DNA from: Planctomycetota bacterium
Lineage (GTDB): Bacteria; Planctomycetota; J058; JAJDCQ01
Direction: 5' to 3'
DNA length: 64,000 bases
Assembly: GCA_029260755.1 (NCBI GenBank)
Contig: JAJDCQ010000037.1
Span: 1-64,000, forward strand
Part shown: positions 27,524-35,287 of the stretch, piece after piece
Position numbering within the stretch: position 1 is the first letter of the stretch
How the letters are laid out: each line of letters begins with the position of its first letter
Position numbers and translations under genes: made by a program
Notes under the pieces: generated by a model
The model's input: the letters and a program-made list of their open reading frames with translations, nothing else
Database searches by the model: none
What the model was told of the DNA's origin: nothing

Positions 27524-28372
27524 ATGAGCGCGAACGAGACCCCCTTCGACCAGTTCCGCGGCACCGACGAGTACATCGCCGACCCGGCGCTCCTCGCCGC
27601 CGTCAACGCATCGATCGCGCTCGGGCGACCGCTCCTCGTGAAGGGCGAGCCGGGCACCGGCAAGACCGTCCTCGCCCGCCACATCGCCGCCGCGCTCGGC
27701 AAGACGCTCATCACCTGGAACGTGAAGTCGACCTCGAAGGCCCGCGAGGGGCTCTACGAGTACGACGTCGTCCAGCGCCTCAACGACGCCCGGTTCGACG
27801 ACCGCGACGTCGCCGACATCCGCAGCTACATCCGCTGGGGGCCGCTCGGGCGGGCGTTCCGGAGCGACGAGCAGGTCATTCTCCTCATCGACGAGATCGA
27901 CAAGGCCGACATCGAGTTCCCGAACGACCTTCTCCAGGAGCTCGACGAGATGAAGTTCGACGTCGTCGAGACGGGCGACCAGGTCGAGGCGAAGCACCGG
28001 CCGATCGTGCTCATCACGAGCAACAGCGAGAAGGAGCTGCCGGACGCGTTCCTCCGGCGCTGCGTCTTCCACTACATAGCGTTCCCCGAGCGCAGCCTCA
28101 TGAGCGCGATCATCAACGTCCACTTCCCGAGCATCGAGAAGACGCTCCTCGAGGCGACCCTCTACCGGTTCTACTGGCTCCGCGGGCTGGAAGAGCTCCG
28201 GAAGAAGCCGAGCACGAGCGAGCTGCTCGACTGGATCGCCGTCCTGATCCGCGGCGGCATCGACGTCGAGGCGATCAAGGCGGAGCTCCCGTTCCTCGGG
28301 GCGCTCGTGAAGCAGGAGCGCGACGTCGAGAACGTCGAGGTCCGCCTGCGCGGTCGCGGAGGGATGATGTGA
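27524..28372 (+). CDS. MoxR-family AAA+ ATPase
   Basis: A 282-residue cytoplasmic ATPase. Walker A GEPGTGKT is at residues 41-48, Walker B LLIDEID at 120-126, and a sensor-1-like segment ITSNSEKELPDAFLRR follows. MoxR ATPases act as chaperones that help assemble or activate protein complexes and usually work with a VWA-domain partner. That partner is the next gene, whose GTG start overlaps this stop (GTGA at 28369-28372). The ATG at 27524 has GGGAGA a suitable distance upstream; the open frame begins earlier at 27428, but the extra residues are not conserved in type. A promoter-like pair lies at 27428-27457. Confidence 0.9.
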   Translation: MSANETPFDQFRGTDEYIADPALLAAVNASIALGRPLLVKGEPGTGKTVLARHIAAALGKTLITWNVKSTSKAREGLYEYDVVQRLNDARFDDRDVADIRSYIRWGPLGRAFRSDEQVILLIDEIDKADIEFPNDLLQELDEMKFDVVETGDQVEAKHRPIVLITSNSEKELPDAFLRRCVFHYIAFPERSLMSAIINVHFPSIEKTLLEATLYRFYWLRGLEELRKKPSTSELLDWIAVLIRGGIDVEAIKAELPFLGALVKQERDVENVEVRLRGRGGMM

Positions 28373-29634
28373 GCCTCTGGGGTGGTGAGCGGGACGGCGA
28401 GTCCCGGAGGAAGGGAGCCGGTGGAGGCGGCGACGCCGCCGGCGCGCCGCCCGAGAAGCCTTGGCTCATCGACTTCCTCTACGCGCTGCGGCGGCGCGGC
28501 CTGGACGTCGTCCCGAACGAGTGGTTCGCCTTCCTCGGCGCCCTCGAGAAGGGCGTCGCGGCCGAGAGCCTGACCGGCTTCTACTACGTCGCCCGCGCCA
28601 CCCTCGTGAAGACCGAGGCGAAGTACGACCTCTTCGACCTCGCCTTCGCCGAGTTCTTCCGGAACCTGAAGCCGCCGCCCGAGATCGCCGAGGCCGTCGA
28701 GGCCTGGCTCGCCGCGGGCGCGCCGTTCGACCTCCCGCTTCCCGAGTCGCTCGCCGACTACCAGGGCCTCGACCTCGAGGAGCTGATCCGGAAGTTCGAG
28801 GAGACGCTCGCCAAGCAGAACGAGCAGCACGACGGCGGGAGCAAGTGGGTCGGCACGCGCGGCACCAGCCCGTACGGCCGGGACGGCGTCCACCCCGGCG
28901 GGATCCGCGTCGGCGGCGCCGGCGGCGGACGGATGGCCGTCAAGATCGCGCAACGTCGCCTCTTCCGCGACTACCGGAGCGACCGGACGCTCGACGTGCG
29001 CCAGGTGCGGGTGGCCCTTCGCCGGCTGCGCGACCTCGTCCGCGAGGGCGCGGCCGACGAGCTCGACCTCGACGAGACGATCGACGAGACCTGCAAGAAC
29101 GCCGGCGAGATCGAGCTCGTCTGGCAGCGACCGCGCAAGAACCGGGTCCGCCTGATCCTGATGATGGACGTCGGCGGCTCGATGGACCCCTACGCCCGAC
29201 TCGTCGAGCGGCTCTTCAGCGCGGCGAACGCCGAGAAGCACTGGCGCCACTTCGAGTCGCTCTACTTCCACAACTGCGTCTACAACCGGGTGTGGAAGGA
29301 CGGCCGCTTCCGCGAGGAGATCCAGACGCCGCGGCTGATCGCCGACCACGACGGCGACACCAAGCTGGTGATCGTCGGCGACGCGTGCATGGCGTGGAGC
29401 GAGCTCTTCTCCGCGAACGGCTCGGTCGACTGGTACGAGTCGTCCGGCGAGCCCGGCGCCCTCGTCCTCCGCCGCCTGGCCGACCACTTCCGGCGCGCCG
29501 TCTGGCTGAACCCGATGCCGAAGATGGCCTGGGGTCATCCGACCGTGAGCGCGATCGGCGACATGATCCCGATGTTCGAGCTGACCCTCGATGGCATCAC
29601 CGAGGCGGTCGCCGCCCTCCGTCGCGCCGGGTAA
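28369..29634 (+). CDS. VWA-domain (CoxE-like) protein, partner of MoxR ATPase
   Basis: A 421-residue protein without signal peptide. The N-terminal half is helical with a Gly-rich stretch (residues 155-190). The C-terminal half is a von Willebrand A domain with the metal site MMDVGGSMD (D267, S271), i.e. DxGxS instead of the classical DxSxS, as is common in CoxE-like members. Further VWA pieces are IVGDACMAW and NPMPKMAWGHP. It overlaps the MoxR-like gene and should form a complex with it. Proteins of this type are linked to maturation of metalloenzymes or membrane complexes; no client is evident here. Confidence 0.85.
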   Translation: MSLWGGERDGESRRKGAGGGGDAAGAPPEKPWLIDFLYALRRRGLDVVPNEWFAFLGALEKGVAAESLTGFYYVARATLVKTEAKYDLFDLAFAEFFRNLKPPPEIAEAVEAWLAAGAPFDLPLPESLADYQGLDLEELIRKFEETLAKQNEQHDGGSKWVGTRGTSPYGRDGVHPGGIRVGGAGGGRMAVKIAQRRLFRDYRSDRTLDVRQVRVALRRLRDLVREGAADELDLDETIDETCKNAGEIELVWQRPRKNRVRLILMMDVGGSMDPYARLVERLFSAANAEKHWRHFESLYFHNCVYNRVWKDGRFREEIQTPRLIADHDGDTKLVIVGDACMAWSELFSANGSVDWYESSGEPGALVLRRLADHFRRAVWLNPMPKMAWGHPTVSAIGDMIPMFELTLDGITEAVAALRRAG

Positions 29635-29668
29635 GGAGCGGTCGTCGGGCTTCGCCTTCGGCGAAGAG

Positions 29669-29836
29669 GATGTCACCACGGAGACACGGAGAACACGGAG
29701 GAGCTCTGCTAACGCATCAGCCTCCCAGGATCGATCCCTCCGTGATTCCATCCTGGTCGCGGAGCGACGCCGACCCCGTTCGCGCTTCCCGCGTTCTCCT
29801 CGATCCTCCGTGTTCTCCGTGTCTCCGTGGTGAATC
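29669..29836. repeat. Long inverted repeat of iterated word cacggag
   Basis: A perfect 29-bp arm pair: 29673-29701 and 29805-29833, beginning tcaccacggagacacgg. The word cacggag occurs three times per arm at 8-9 base spacing. About 103 bases separate the arms. It starts 35 bases after the VWA gene stop and belongs to the same family as the element at 18170-18364. Confidence 0.88.
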
Positions 29837-30050
29837 CCGCTCGATGACACCCCGGTGACGCATCCGTCCGAGCGCCCGTCGCCCGCCAGCCCCCTTCACG
29901 CCTGCGCTCCCGCCCGGTGTCGCAACCCCTCGCGCGCCGTCGACGTGTCTGGCGATGGTGCGTCGTGGGGCCGCGCGCCGCGCCGGTGACGGACGCGCGA
30001 CCCCACCTGGACGAGGGCCTCCGGGCGCTCGGGGTGAGGGGTGAACTCAT
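29837..30050. other. Intergenic, nothing recognised
   Basis: Apart from the ribosome-binding sequence ggggtga just before the next start, I see no gene, hairpin with T tract, or clear promoter in this stretch. Confidence 0.4.
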
Positions 30051-31106
30051 ATGAGTCGTGAGCAGGAGCTCGTTCTACGCTGGTTCGACAAGGTGATCCT
30101 CGGCGTCGTCGTCGCGGTCACGATCGGGGCGCTCGTCGTCTCGTTCGGCTCGGATGATCAGCTCGCCGAGGCGGCGAGCGAGATCTCCGTCCTGAACGAT
30201 CGCGTCGGCCGTCTGGCGGAGATCCAGGCGAAGGTCGGCGTCGACGAGGCCGCCGTCTCCGACATCGCGATCGCCGGGCAGGTCGACGGACAGATCGCCG
30301 CCTCGGCGGTCCCCTCGGCCGAGCCGTTCCCGGTCTGGGCGCACGAGCGCCGGCCCTACTGCCTGACCCAGTTCCGCTCGGGGGACCCCGGCCGGCCCGC
30401 CCCGTTTCACGGCGCGCCGAGCGGCGTGATCGCCCAGCCGGAGCACGGACAGGTGACGGTGCGCTGGGCCGAGAACGTCCGCAACGCCTACGTGGACGTC
30501 AAGGGATACGAGATCGAGCGGCGCGCGCCGACCGAGACCGAGTGGACGGTCGTCGGTCGCGCCGGAGCGACCGAGCTCGCCTTCGTCGACGACACCGTCG
30601 GCGCGCGGCGGACCTACCTCTACCGGGTCTCGAGCGTCGCGACCGAGGACGCGCTCCATCCGCGCAAGCCGTCGACGCTCCCCGAGGATCGGCGGATCCT
30701 CGTCTCCGATTCGGTCGGTCCGGTCGAGACGCCGCGCGACCTCGTCCTCGTGCCGCAGTTCGTCGAGGTGCCCGATCCGATCGCGCAGCCCGACGCGATC
30801 AAGCGCGCGCGGATCGTCGTCCACCGGTGGCGAGACGGCGCCTGGACCAAGGTGCGGAGCTACCTCGTCGCGATCGACGAGGAGATCGGCGACGCCGACG
30901 ACGACGCGGCGACGCTGGGGCGCAGCGGGAAGCTCGAGCGCTTCACCACGGGCGCGGTCCTGGTCGACTGCGGCTCGGAGATGCGCAAGACCGACCGGGG
31001 CGGGTTCGAGGTGAGCTGGGAGTATCGCTTCGTCGTCGTGCGCTTCGGCGACCGCGAGGAGCGCTTCGACAACGTCGACCTGCCCGAGGCGTTGAAGAAG
31101 CGGTGA
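30051..31106 (+). CDS. Membrane-anchored protein with fibronectin type III-like domain
   Basis: A 351-residue protein. One membrane helix near residues 14-35 (KVILGVVVAVTIGALVVSF) follows a short positive N-terminus. A short coiled segment (SEISVLNDRVGRLAEIQAKV) comes next, then a fibronectin III-like domain around residues 120-205 with the marks GQVTVRWAENV, VKGYEIERR, and RTYLYRVSSVA. The C-terminal part is beta-rich and unassigned. Most of the protein is therefore extracytoplasmic. The ATG has ggggtga eight bases upstream. It overlaps the next small gene (GTGA), so the two form a pair. Function unknown. Confidence 0.7.
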   Translation: MSREQELVLRWFDKVILGVVVAVTIGALVVSFGSDDQLAEAASEISVLNDRVGRLAEIQAKVGVDEAAVSDIAIAGQVDGQIAASAVPSAEPFPVWAHERRPYCLTQFRSGDPGRPAPFHGAPSGVIAQPEHGQVTVRWAENVRNAYVDVKGYEIERRAPTETEWTVVGRAGATELAFVDDTVGARRTYLYRVSSVATEDALHPRKPSTLPEDRRILVSDSVGPVETPRDLVLVPQFVEVPDPIAQPDAIKRARIVVHRWRDGAWTKVRSYLVAIDEEIGDADDDAATLGRSGKLERFTTGAVLVDCGSEMRKTDRGGFEVSWEYRFVVVRFGDREERFDNVDLPEALKKR

Positions 31107-31624
31107 CCGTGACCTGCTTCCGGATGCATCCGGATCGCCTCTTCGACATCGAGATCGCGTGGCACGACGCGCGGCAGTCCGCCCGCCGCCTCCGCGAGGT
31201 GGCTCGGCGGCGCGGTCTCTGGGCCTGCCTCGGCACGACGGTCGGGGCTCGCCCGCGGGCGGCCTCGGCGTTCGAGCGCGACGACGTCCTCGAGACGCTC
31301 CTCGAGCTGCTCGCCGCGAACGCCGACGCGGCCGTCCCCGGTCCGGGGCGCGACGCGGTCGACGCCCTCGGCGTCCTCCTCGCGCCGCGGGGGGAGAGCC
31401 TCGAGCTCGGCCGCTTCCTCTACCCCGACGCGGTCGCGACCGCCCTCGTCGCGGTGCGGGGCGTCGACCTCGATGCCGCCCTCGCGGCCGGCGCCGCGTC
31501 GCGGACCAACCTGGCCGGCGAGGCGGTCCCGATCGACCGGCCCTGCCTCCGCAACGGCGTCGCCTGGGTGCTCCGTCAGCTCCGCGCGGCGCGGCGGGCG
31601 GACCAGGCGATCGTGCTCGCCTGA
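31103..31624 (+). CDS. Hypothetical protein
   Basis: A 173-residue protein with no signal peptide or membrane segment and no motif that I recognise. It starts at a GTG that overlaps the stop of the fibronectin-like gene (GTGA, 31103-31106); another GTG two codons on is possible. Composition is Ala/Arg/Leu-rich and helical, with an HDARQSARRLREVARR stretch near the start and paired CLRNGVAWVLRQL near the end. The overlap and the same strand suggest it works with the membrane protein upstream. Its stop is only 24 bases from the convergent sigma-factor gene. Confidence 0.55.
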   Translation: MTVTCFRMHPDRLFDIEIAWHDARQSARRLREVARRRGLWACLGTTVGARPRAASAFERDDVLETLLELLAANADAAVPGPGRDAVDALGVLLAPRGESLELGRFLYPDAVATALVAVRGVDLDAALAAGAASRTNLAGEAVPIDRPCLRNGVAWVLRQLRAARRADQAIVLA

Positions 31625-31652
31625 TCGGACGTCGGTCCGCCCGCGCGATCAG
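31621..31652. terminator. Possible two-way hairpin between convergent genes
   Basis: ctgatcg (31621-31627) pairs with cgatcag (31646-31652), with an inner ggac/gtcc stem. It overlaps both stop codons. There is no T tract on either side, so the call is weak. Confidence 0.3.
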
Positions 31653-34207
31653 TAGAGGCGCGGCGGTCCGGTCCGGGCTCGCGCGGGCGGCGGCGGCGCG
31701 GGGCGACCGAGACCGAGGTCGATCACGACCTCGACCCGCTCGCCGGGCTCGACCCGGACGGTCCGGTCCGCGAAGGGGAACCCCGGGACGGGCGCGCGGA
31801 GGACGGCGCGCTGCGGGACCGTGATCCTCCACGCGCCCGGCTCGAGGTCCTCGAGCGAGACCGGCGTCCGGGCGCCGACGCTCGAGCCACCGCGGACGAG
31901 TCGGATCGGGATGTCGTCGAGGTCGCGGCCGTCGGCGCCGCGCACGGTCACGAGGAGCGACCCCGACCGCGCGAGGACGACCTCGATCCGTCCGCCCGTC
32001 TCGTCGACCTCGGGACGAACGACCCGTTCGAGGAAGCCCGGCGCGTCGATCGTGAGCACATCCGGCACCTCGTGGAGGGCGAGCGCGACGCGGCCCCCGG
32101 GGCTCGCGCCGACGGTCGCGGGGAGCCCGGGGATCGCCGGGGTGAAGCCGAGGCGGACCGAGGCGTTCTCGATCGGATGGCCGTCGACGTCCCGGACCTC
32201 GACGTCGAGATGAACCGCGCCGGCGTCGAGCTCGAACCGCGCCTCGGTCGTCTCGGTCGGCCGGACGGTCAAAGGAACCAGCGGGCTCGTGCCGATCCCC
32301 GGAGCGTGCACCTCGACGAGCCAGCTCCCCGACGCGACTGCCAGCTCGAAGCGTCCGGCCGCGTCGACGTCGACCGTGCTCCCGGAACCCGAGCCGTTCG
32401 AGGGGTGGCTCCGCCAGACGGTCACGGAGTCGAGCGGGATCGGGGCGAGGACCCTCCCGACGAGACGTCCGGTCCGGGCGAGGACGAGACGGACCAGGGT
32501 CGCCCCGTCGGCGGTGACCGCCGTCGGACGCTCGCTCGGTGGGATCTCCCGAACGGTGCGGACGCGCTCGGCCGGGACGCCTTCGCCCCACGGGTTCGCC
32601 TCCGGCGTGCGGTCGGCGGCGGGAACGGCGACCCGACGCTTCACGCTCCGGCCGTCGGGGGCGATCGCCCAGATCGAGTAAGTCCCGTCGGTGACCTGGA
32701 AGCTCGCGATGCCGAGCGCGTCGGGGGTCGCGTGTCGGTGGCCGCCGTCGTATCCGGCGAGCTGGACCGACGCGTCGGTGAGCGGCTCGCCGCGGTCGTC
32801 GACGACCTCGACCCGGAGGTTGCCGGCCGGCTCGAGGGCGATCTCGATCGGGCCGACGAGGGTCTCGGCGTCGATCCATCCCGTCTCGAGACGGCGGAGG
32901 GGAAAGCCGGGCGCGCGGACCTCGAGACGGTAGCAGCGGCCGGGGGCGACCGGGATCGCGAAGGCGCCTTCGTGATCGGTGACGGCGGCGCCGTCCGCGA
33001 CCGCGGTCCAGGCGCGCGGCCGGGGGCGCCGGGTCGGGACGCCCTCGTCCTCGTCGTCGTCGTCGTAGAGCTCGCCGAACGACTCGACCGTCACGCCGCC
33101 GAGCGGATCTCGGGTGAGCGCGTGGACGACGCGTCCGTGAACGGTCTCGACGCGACCGATCGCGACCTCGGGTTCGGCCTCGTCGATCGGGGCCGGCGCG
33201 CCGGCGGCCGTCGCGTCACGATCGGGCTCCGATCCGTTCGCCGGGCTCGCGGGGGGGACGGCGGCCGGCGCCGACGCTCGGAGGGCGGCGGCGGGCGAGG
33301 AGGCGGGCCGGTCGGTCACCGCGACGGGCAGCGCCCGGGCGAGCTCGCGCGGGCCGATCGCCTCGTCGCCGGCGTCGTCCGCGGCCTCGCTCGGCCCGCC
33401 CTCGGGCTCGGGCCGCGGCAGCAGGACGCCGTCGAGGAGCGCCACCGACCCGAGGGCGAAGACGCCGAGCAACGCGGCGGTCGCCCAGGTGGCGGCGCCG
33501 GGAGCGACGCTCGCGAGCGGACGCGCCGCGGCCTCGGCCGCGATGCTCGCGGCCGCGGGGGCGGGGGCTGCGGGCGGAGCCTCGGCCAGCGCGGTCGCGA
33601 GCCAGGTGCCGAGCTCGGGCGCTCCGGGCGCTCCGGGTGCGACGGCGCCGGCGACGGCGCTCGCTCGCAATCGCTCCAGGCCGCGACGGATCCGGGTGCT
33701 GACCGTTCCGGCTGGACACCCGAGGCTCGCGGCGACCTCGTGGTGGGTGAGCCCCTCGAGGTAGTGCAGCACGATCGGCAGGCGCTCGTCGGCCGGGAGA
33801 CGGTCGAGCCGTTCGCGAACCTCGAGGGTCCGGGTTGCGATCTCGCCGGCGGGCGCCGCGTCGGACACGGCCGCGCGGCGAGCGCGCGCCTCATCCTCGT
33901 GGCGGCGGCGGCGGCGAGCGGTGCGCATCGCCCGCCGGATCGCATGGATCGTGATCGTCCGGAACCAGGGGGCGAACGGCTCCCCCGCCCGGAAGCGCTC
34001 CGCGTTCCGGACGAGCGCGACGAACGCCTCCTGCGCCGCATCGTCGGCGGCGTGACGGCACCCGAGCGCCCGCGCGGCGACGCGGAAGGTGGCCGCCCAG
34101 TGGCGCCGGACGAGCGGCTCGAGATGCTCGGGCGAGCTCGTCCGGGCGAAGTCGGCGAGGAGCGCCTCGTCGGAGCGTTCGTCCTTCCCGCTGGTTCGAT
34201 CGATCAT
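31649..34207 (-). CDS. ECF sigma factor fused to membrane helix and repeated carboxypeptidase-regulatory-like domains
   Basis: An 852-residue protein. Residues about 10-180 form an ECF sigma factor: region 2 (ARTSSPEHLEPLVRRHW, ADDAAQEAFVALVRN, APWFRTITIHAIRR) and region 4 with the helix-turn-helix LTHHEVAASLGCPAGTVSTRIRRGLERL. A membrane segment follows (ATAALLGVFALGSVALLDGVL, near residue 255). The remaining ~560 residues contain several beta-sandwich units typical of carboxypeptidase regulatory-like domains, e.g. GRVVHALTRDPLGGVTVES with DHEGAFAIPVAPGRCYRLEV, and LRVEVVDDRGEPLTDASVQL. No separate anti-sigma gene is next to it. The start ATG 34207 precedes the sigma domain directly. The layout suggests a sigma factor tethered to the membrane and controlled by its own outer part. 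Confidence 0.85.
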   Translation of the reverse strand: MIDRTSGKDERSDEALLADFARTSSPEHLEPLVRRHWAATFRVAARALGCRHAADDAAQEAFVALVRNAERFRAGEPFAPWFRTITIHAIRRAMRTARRRRRHEDEARARRAAVSDAAPAGEIATRTLEVRERLDRLPADERLPIVLHYLEGLTHHEVAASLGCPAGTVSTRIRRGLERLRASAVAGAVAPGAPGAPELGTWLATALAEAPPAAPAPAAASIAAEAAARPLASVAPGAATWATAALLGVFALGSVALLDGVLLPRPEPEGGPSEAADDAGDEAIGPRELARALPVAVTDRPASSPAAALRASAPAAVPPASPANGSEPDRDATAAGAPAPIDEAEPEVAIGRVETVHGRVVHALTRDPLGGVTVESFGELYDDDDEDEGVPTRRPRPRAWTAVADGAAVTDHEGAFAIPVAPGRCYRLEVRAPGFPLRRLETGWIDAETLVGPIEIALEPAGNLRVEVVDDRGEPLTDASVQLAGYDGGHRHATPDALGIASFQVTDGTYSIWAIAPDGRSVKRRVAVPAADRTPEANPWGEGVPAERVRTVREIPPSERPTAVTADGATLVRLVLARTGRLVGRVLAPIPLDSVTVWRSHPSNGSGSGSTVDVDAAGRFELAVASGSWLVEVHAPGIGTSPLVPLTVRPTETTEARFELDAGAVHLDVEVRDVDGHPIENASVRLGFTPAIPGLPATVGASPGGRVALALHEVPDVLTIDAPGFLERVVRPEVDETGGRIEVVLARSGSLLVTVRGADGRDLDDIPIRLVRGGSSVGARTPVSLEDLEPGAWRITVPQRAVLRAPVPGFPFADRTVRVEPGERVEVVIDLGLGRPAPPPPARARTGPPRLY

Positions 34208-34335
34208 CGGTCCCAAACCCTCCGGAGAATCTAGCCCGGCGGCGGCCCGGCCACATTGAGGAATCTCCACGCCGCCGAGCGCCATAAGGAAAGCCGAGCC
34301 TTGCTCATCCTGAAGTCGTTGCGCAGAATGAGGTC

Positions 34336-34989
34336 ATGAAGCCCGCCGCCGAGGCCCCGAGCCGCGAGAAGATCCTCTTCTTCATCAAGACGAAGGGGCC
34401 GCAGACGGCCGCGCAGCTCGCCAGGCGGCTCGGCGTGACGCCGATGGCGATCCGGCAGCACGTCGCCGCCCTGACCGAGGACGGGCTCGTCGAGGACGAC
34501 GACGGCCCGACCGAGCGGAAGGTCGGTCGGCCCGCCCGGGTGTTTCGCCTGACCGCGAAGGCGACCGAGCGCTTCCCCGACAGCCACGCCGAGCTCGCCG
34601 TCGGCGTGCTCGACGCGGTCCGCGCGGCCTTCGGCGAGGAGGGCGTCGCCCGCCTCGTCGCCGAGCGCAACAAGCGCCAGCTCGAGGTCTACGGGGAGCG
34701 GTTGCCCGACGGACCGCTCGACAAGCGCGTCGCCGGCCTCGCGTCGATCCGCCGAGACGAGGGCTACCTCGCCGAGTGGTCGCGTCAGCGCGACGGGAGC
34801 CTGCTGCTGGTCGAGAACCACTGCCCGATCTGCGCGGCCGCCGAGACCTGCCAGGGCCTGTGCGCCGGCGAGCTCGAGCTCTTCCGGGATCTCCTCGGCG
34901 ACGACGTGAGCGTCGAGCGGGAGGAGCACATCCTCGGGGGCGATCGGCGGTGTGCCTATCGGATCAGGGACGAGTCGTTCGAGGTGTGA
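34336..34989 (+). CDS. SufR-like iron-sulfur transcriptional regulator
   Basis: A 217-residue cytoplasmic regulator. An N-terminal winged helix-turn-helix (TAAQLARRLGVTPMAIRQHV, residues 24-43) is followed by a wing (KVGRPARVFRLTAKA). The C-terminal region has the SufR cysteine pattern: C163 in ENHCPIC, C176 in CQGLC, and C206 in DRRCAYRI, spacing x12 and x29, with further cysteines C166 and C172. In SufR these cysteines hold an iron-sulfur cluster that sets DNA binding, usually repressing the suf operon. No suf genes are in this window. It is divergent from the sigma-factor gene with a 128-base gap. The attacacag inverted repeat lies about 95 bases downstream. Confidence 0.8.
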   Translation: MKPAAEAPSREKILFFIKTKGPQTAAQLARRLGVTPMAIRQHVAALTEDGLVEDDDGPTERKVGRPARVFRLTAKATERFPDSHAELAVGVLDAVRAAFGEEGVARLVAERNKRQLEVYGERLPDGPLDKRVAGLASIRRDEGYLAEWSRQRDGSLLLVENHCPICAAAETCQGLCAGELELFRDLLGDDVSVEREEHILGGDRRCAYRIRDESFEV

Positions 34990-35082
34990 TGTGAGCTGAG
35001 ACCCGACCGATCCGCGCGAACCCCAACCGCCACGGTTCATGAACACGCGCCGGACCACGGGAGCCTCGGTCGTGATCGGTTT

Positions 35083-35221
35083 CGATCCACAGATTACACA
35101 GATTACACAGATTGCCGCGGACGGCTCCGCATCCCCGACGGAGCCGCGACGACCTCGCTCGCGCGAGGGTCGATCGTCTTCGGCAGCTAGCCAATCTGTG
35201 TAATCTGTGAAATCTGTGGAT
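35083..35221. repeat. Long inverted repeat of iterated word attacacag
   Basis: Arms 35083-35114 and 35190-35221 match at 31 of 32 bases. The left arm begins cgatccacagattacacag and contains the word at 9-base spacing. The 75-base interior is GC-rich. It lies between the convergent SufR-like and TIGR03545-type genes. The remaining bases of the gap 34990-35287 hold nothing recognised. Confidence 0.88.
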
Positions 35222-35287
35222 CGTTCCCCGTCTTGAGCACGAGTCATCGAGCGGGAACGCTCGACGAGCCGCGACGACGGGAACTGG

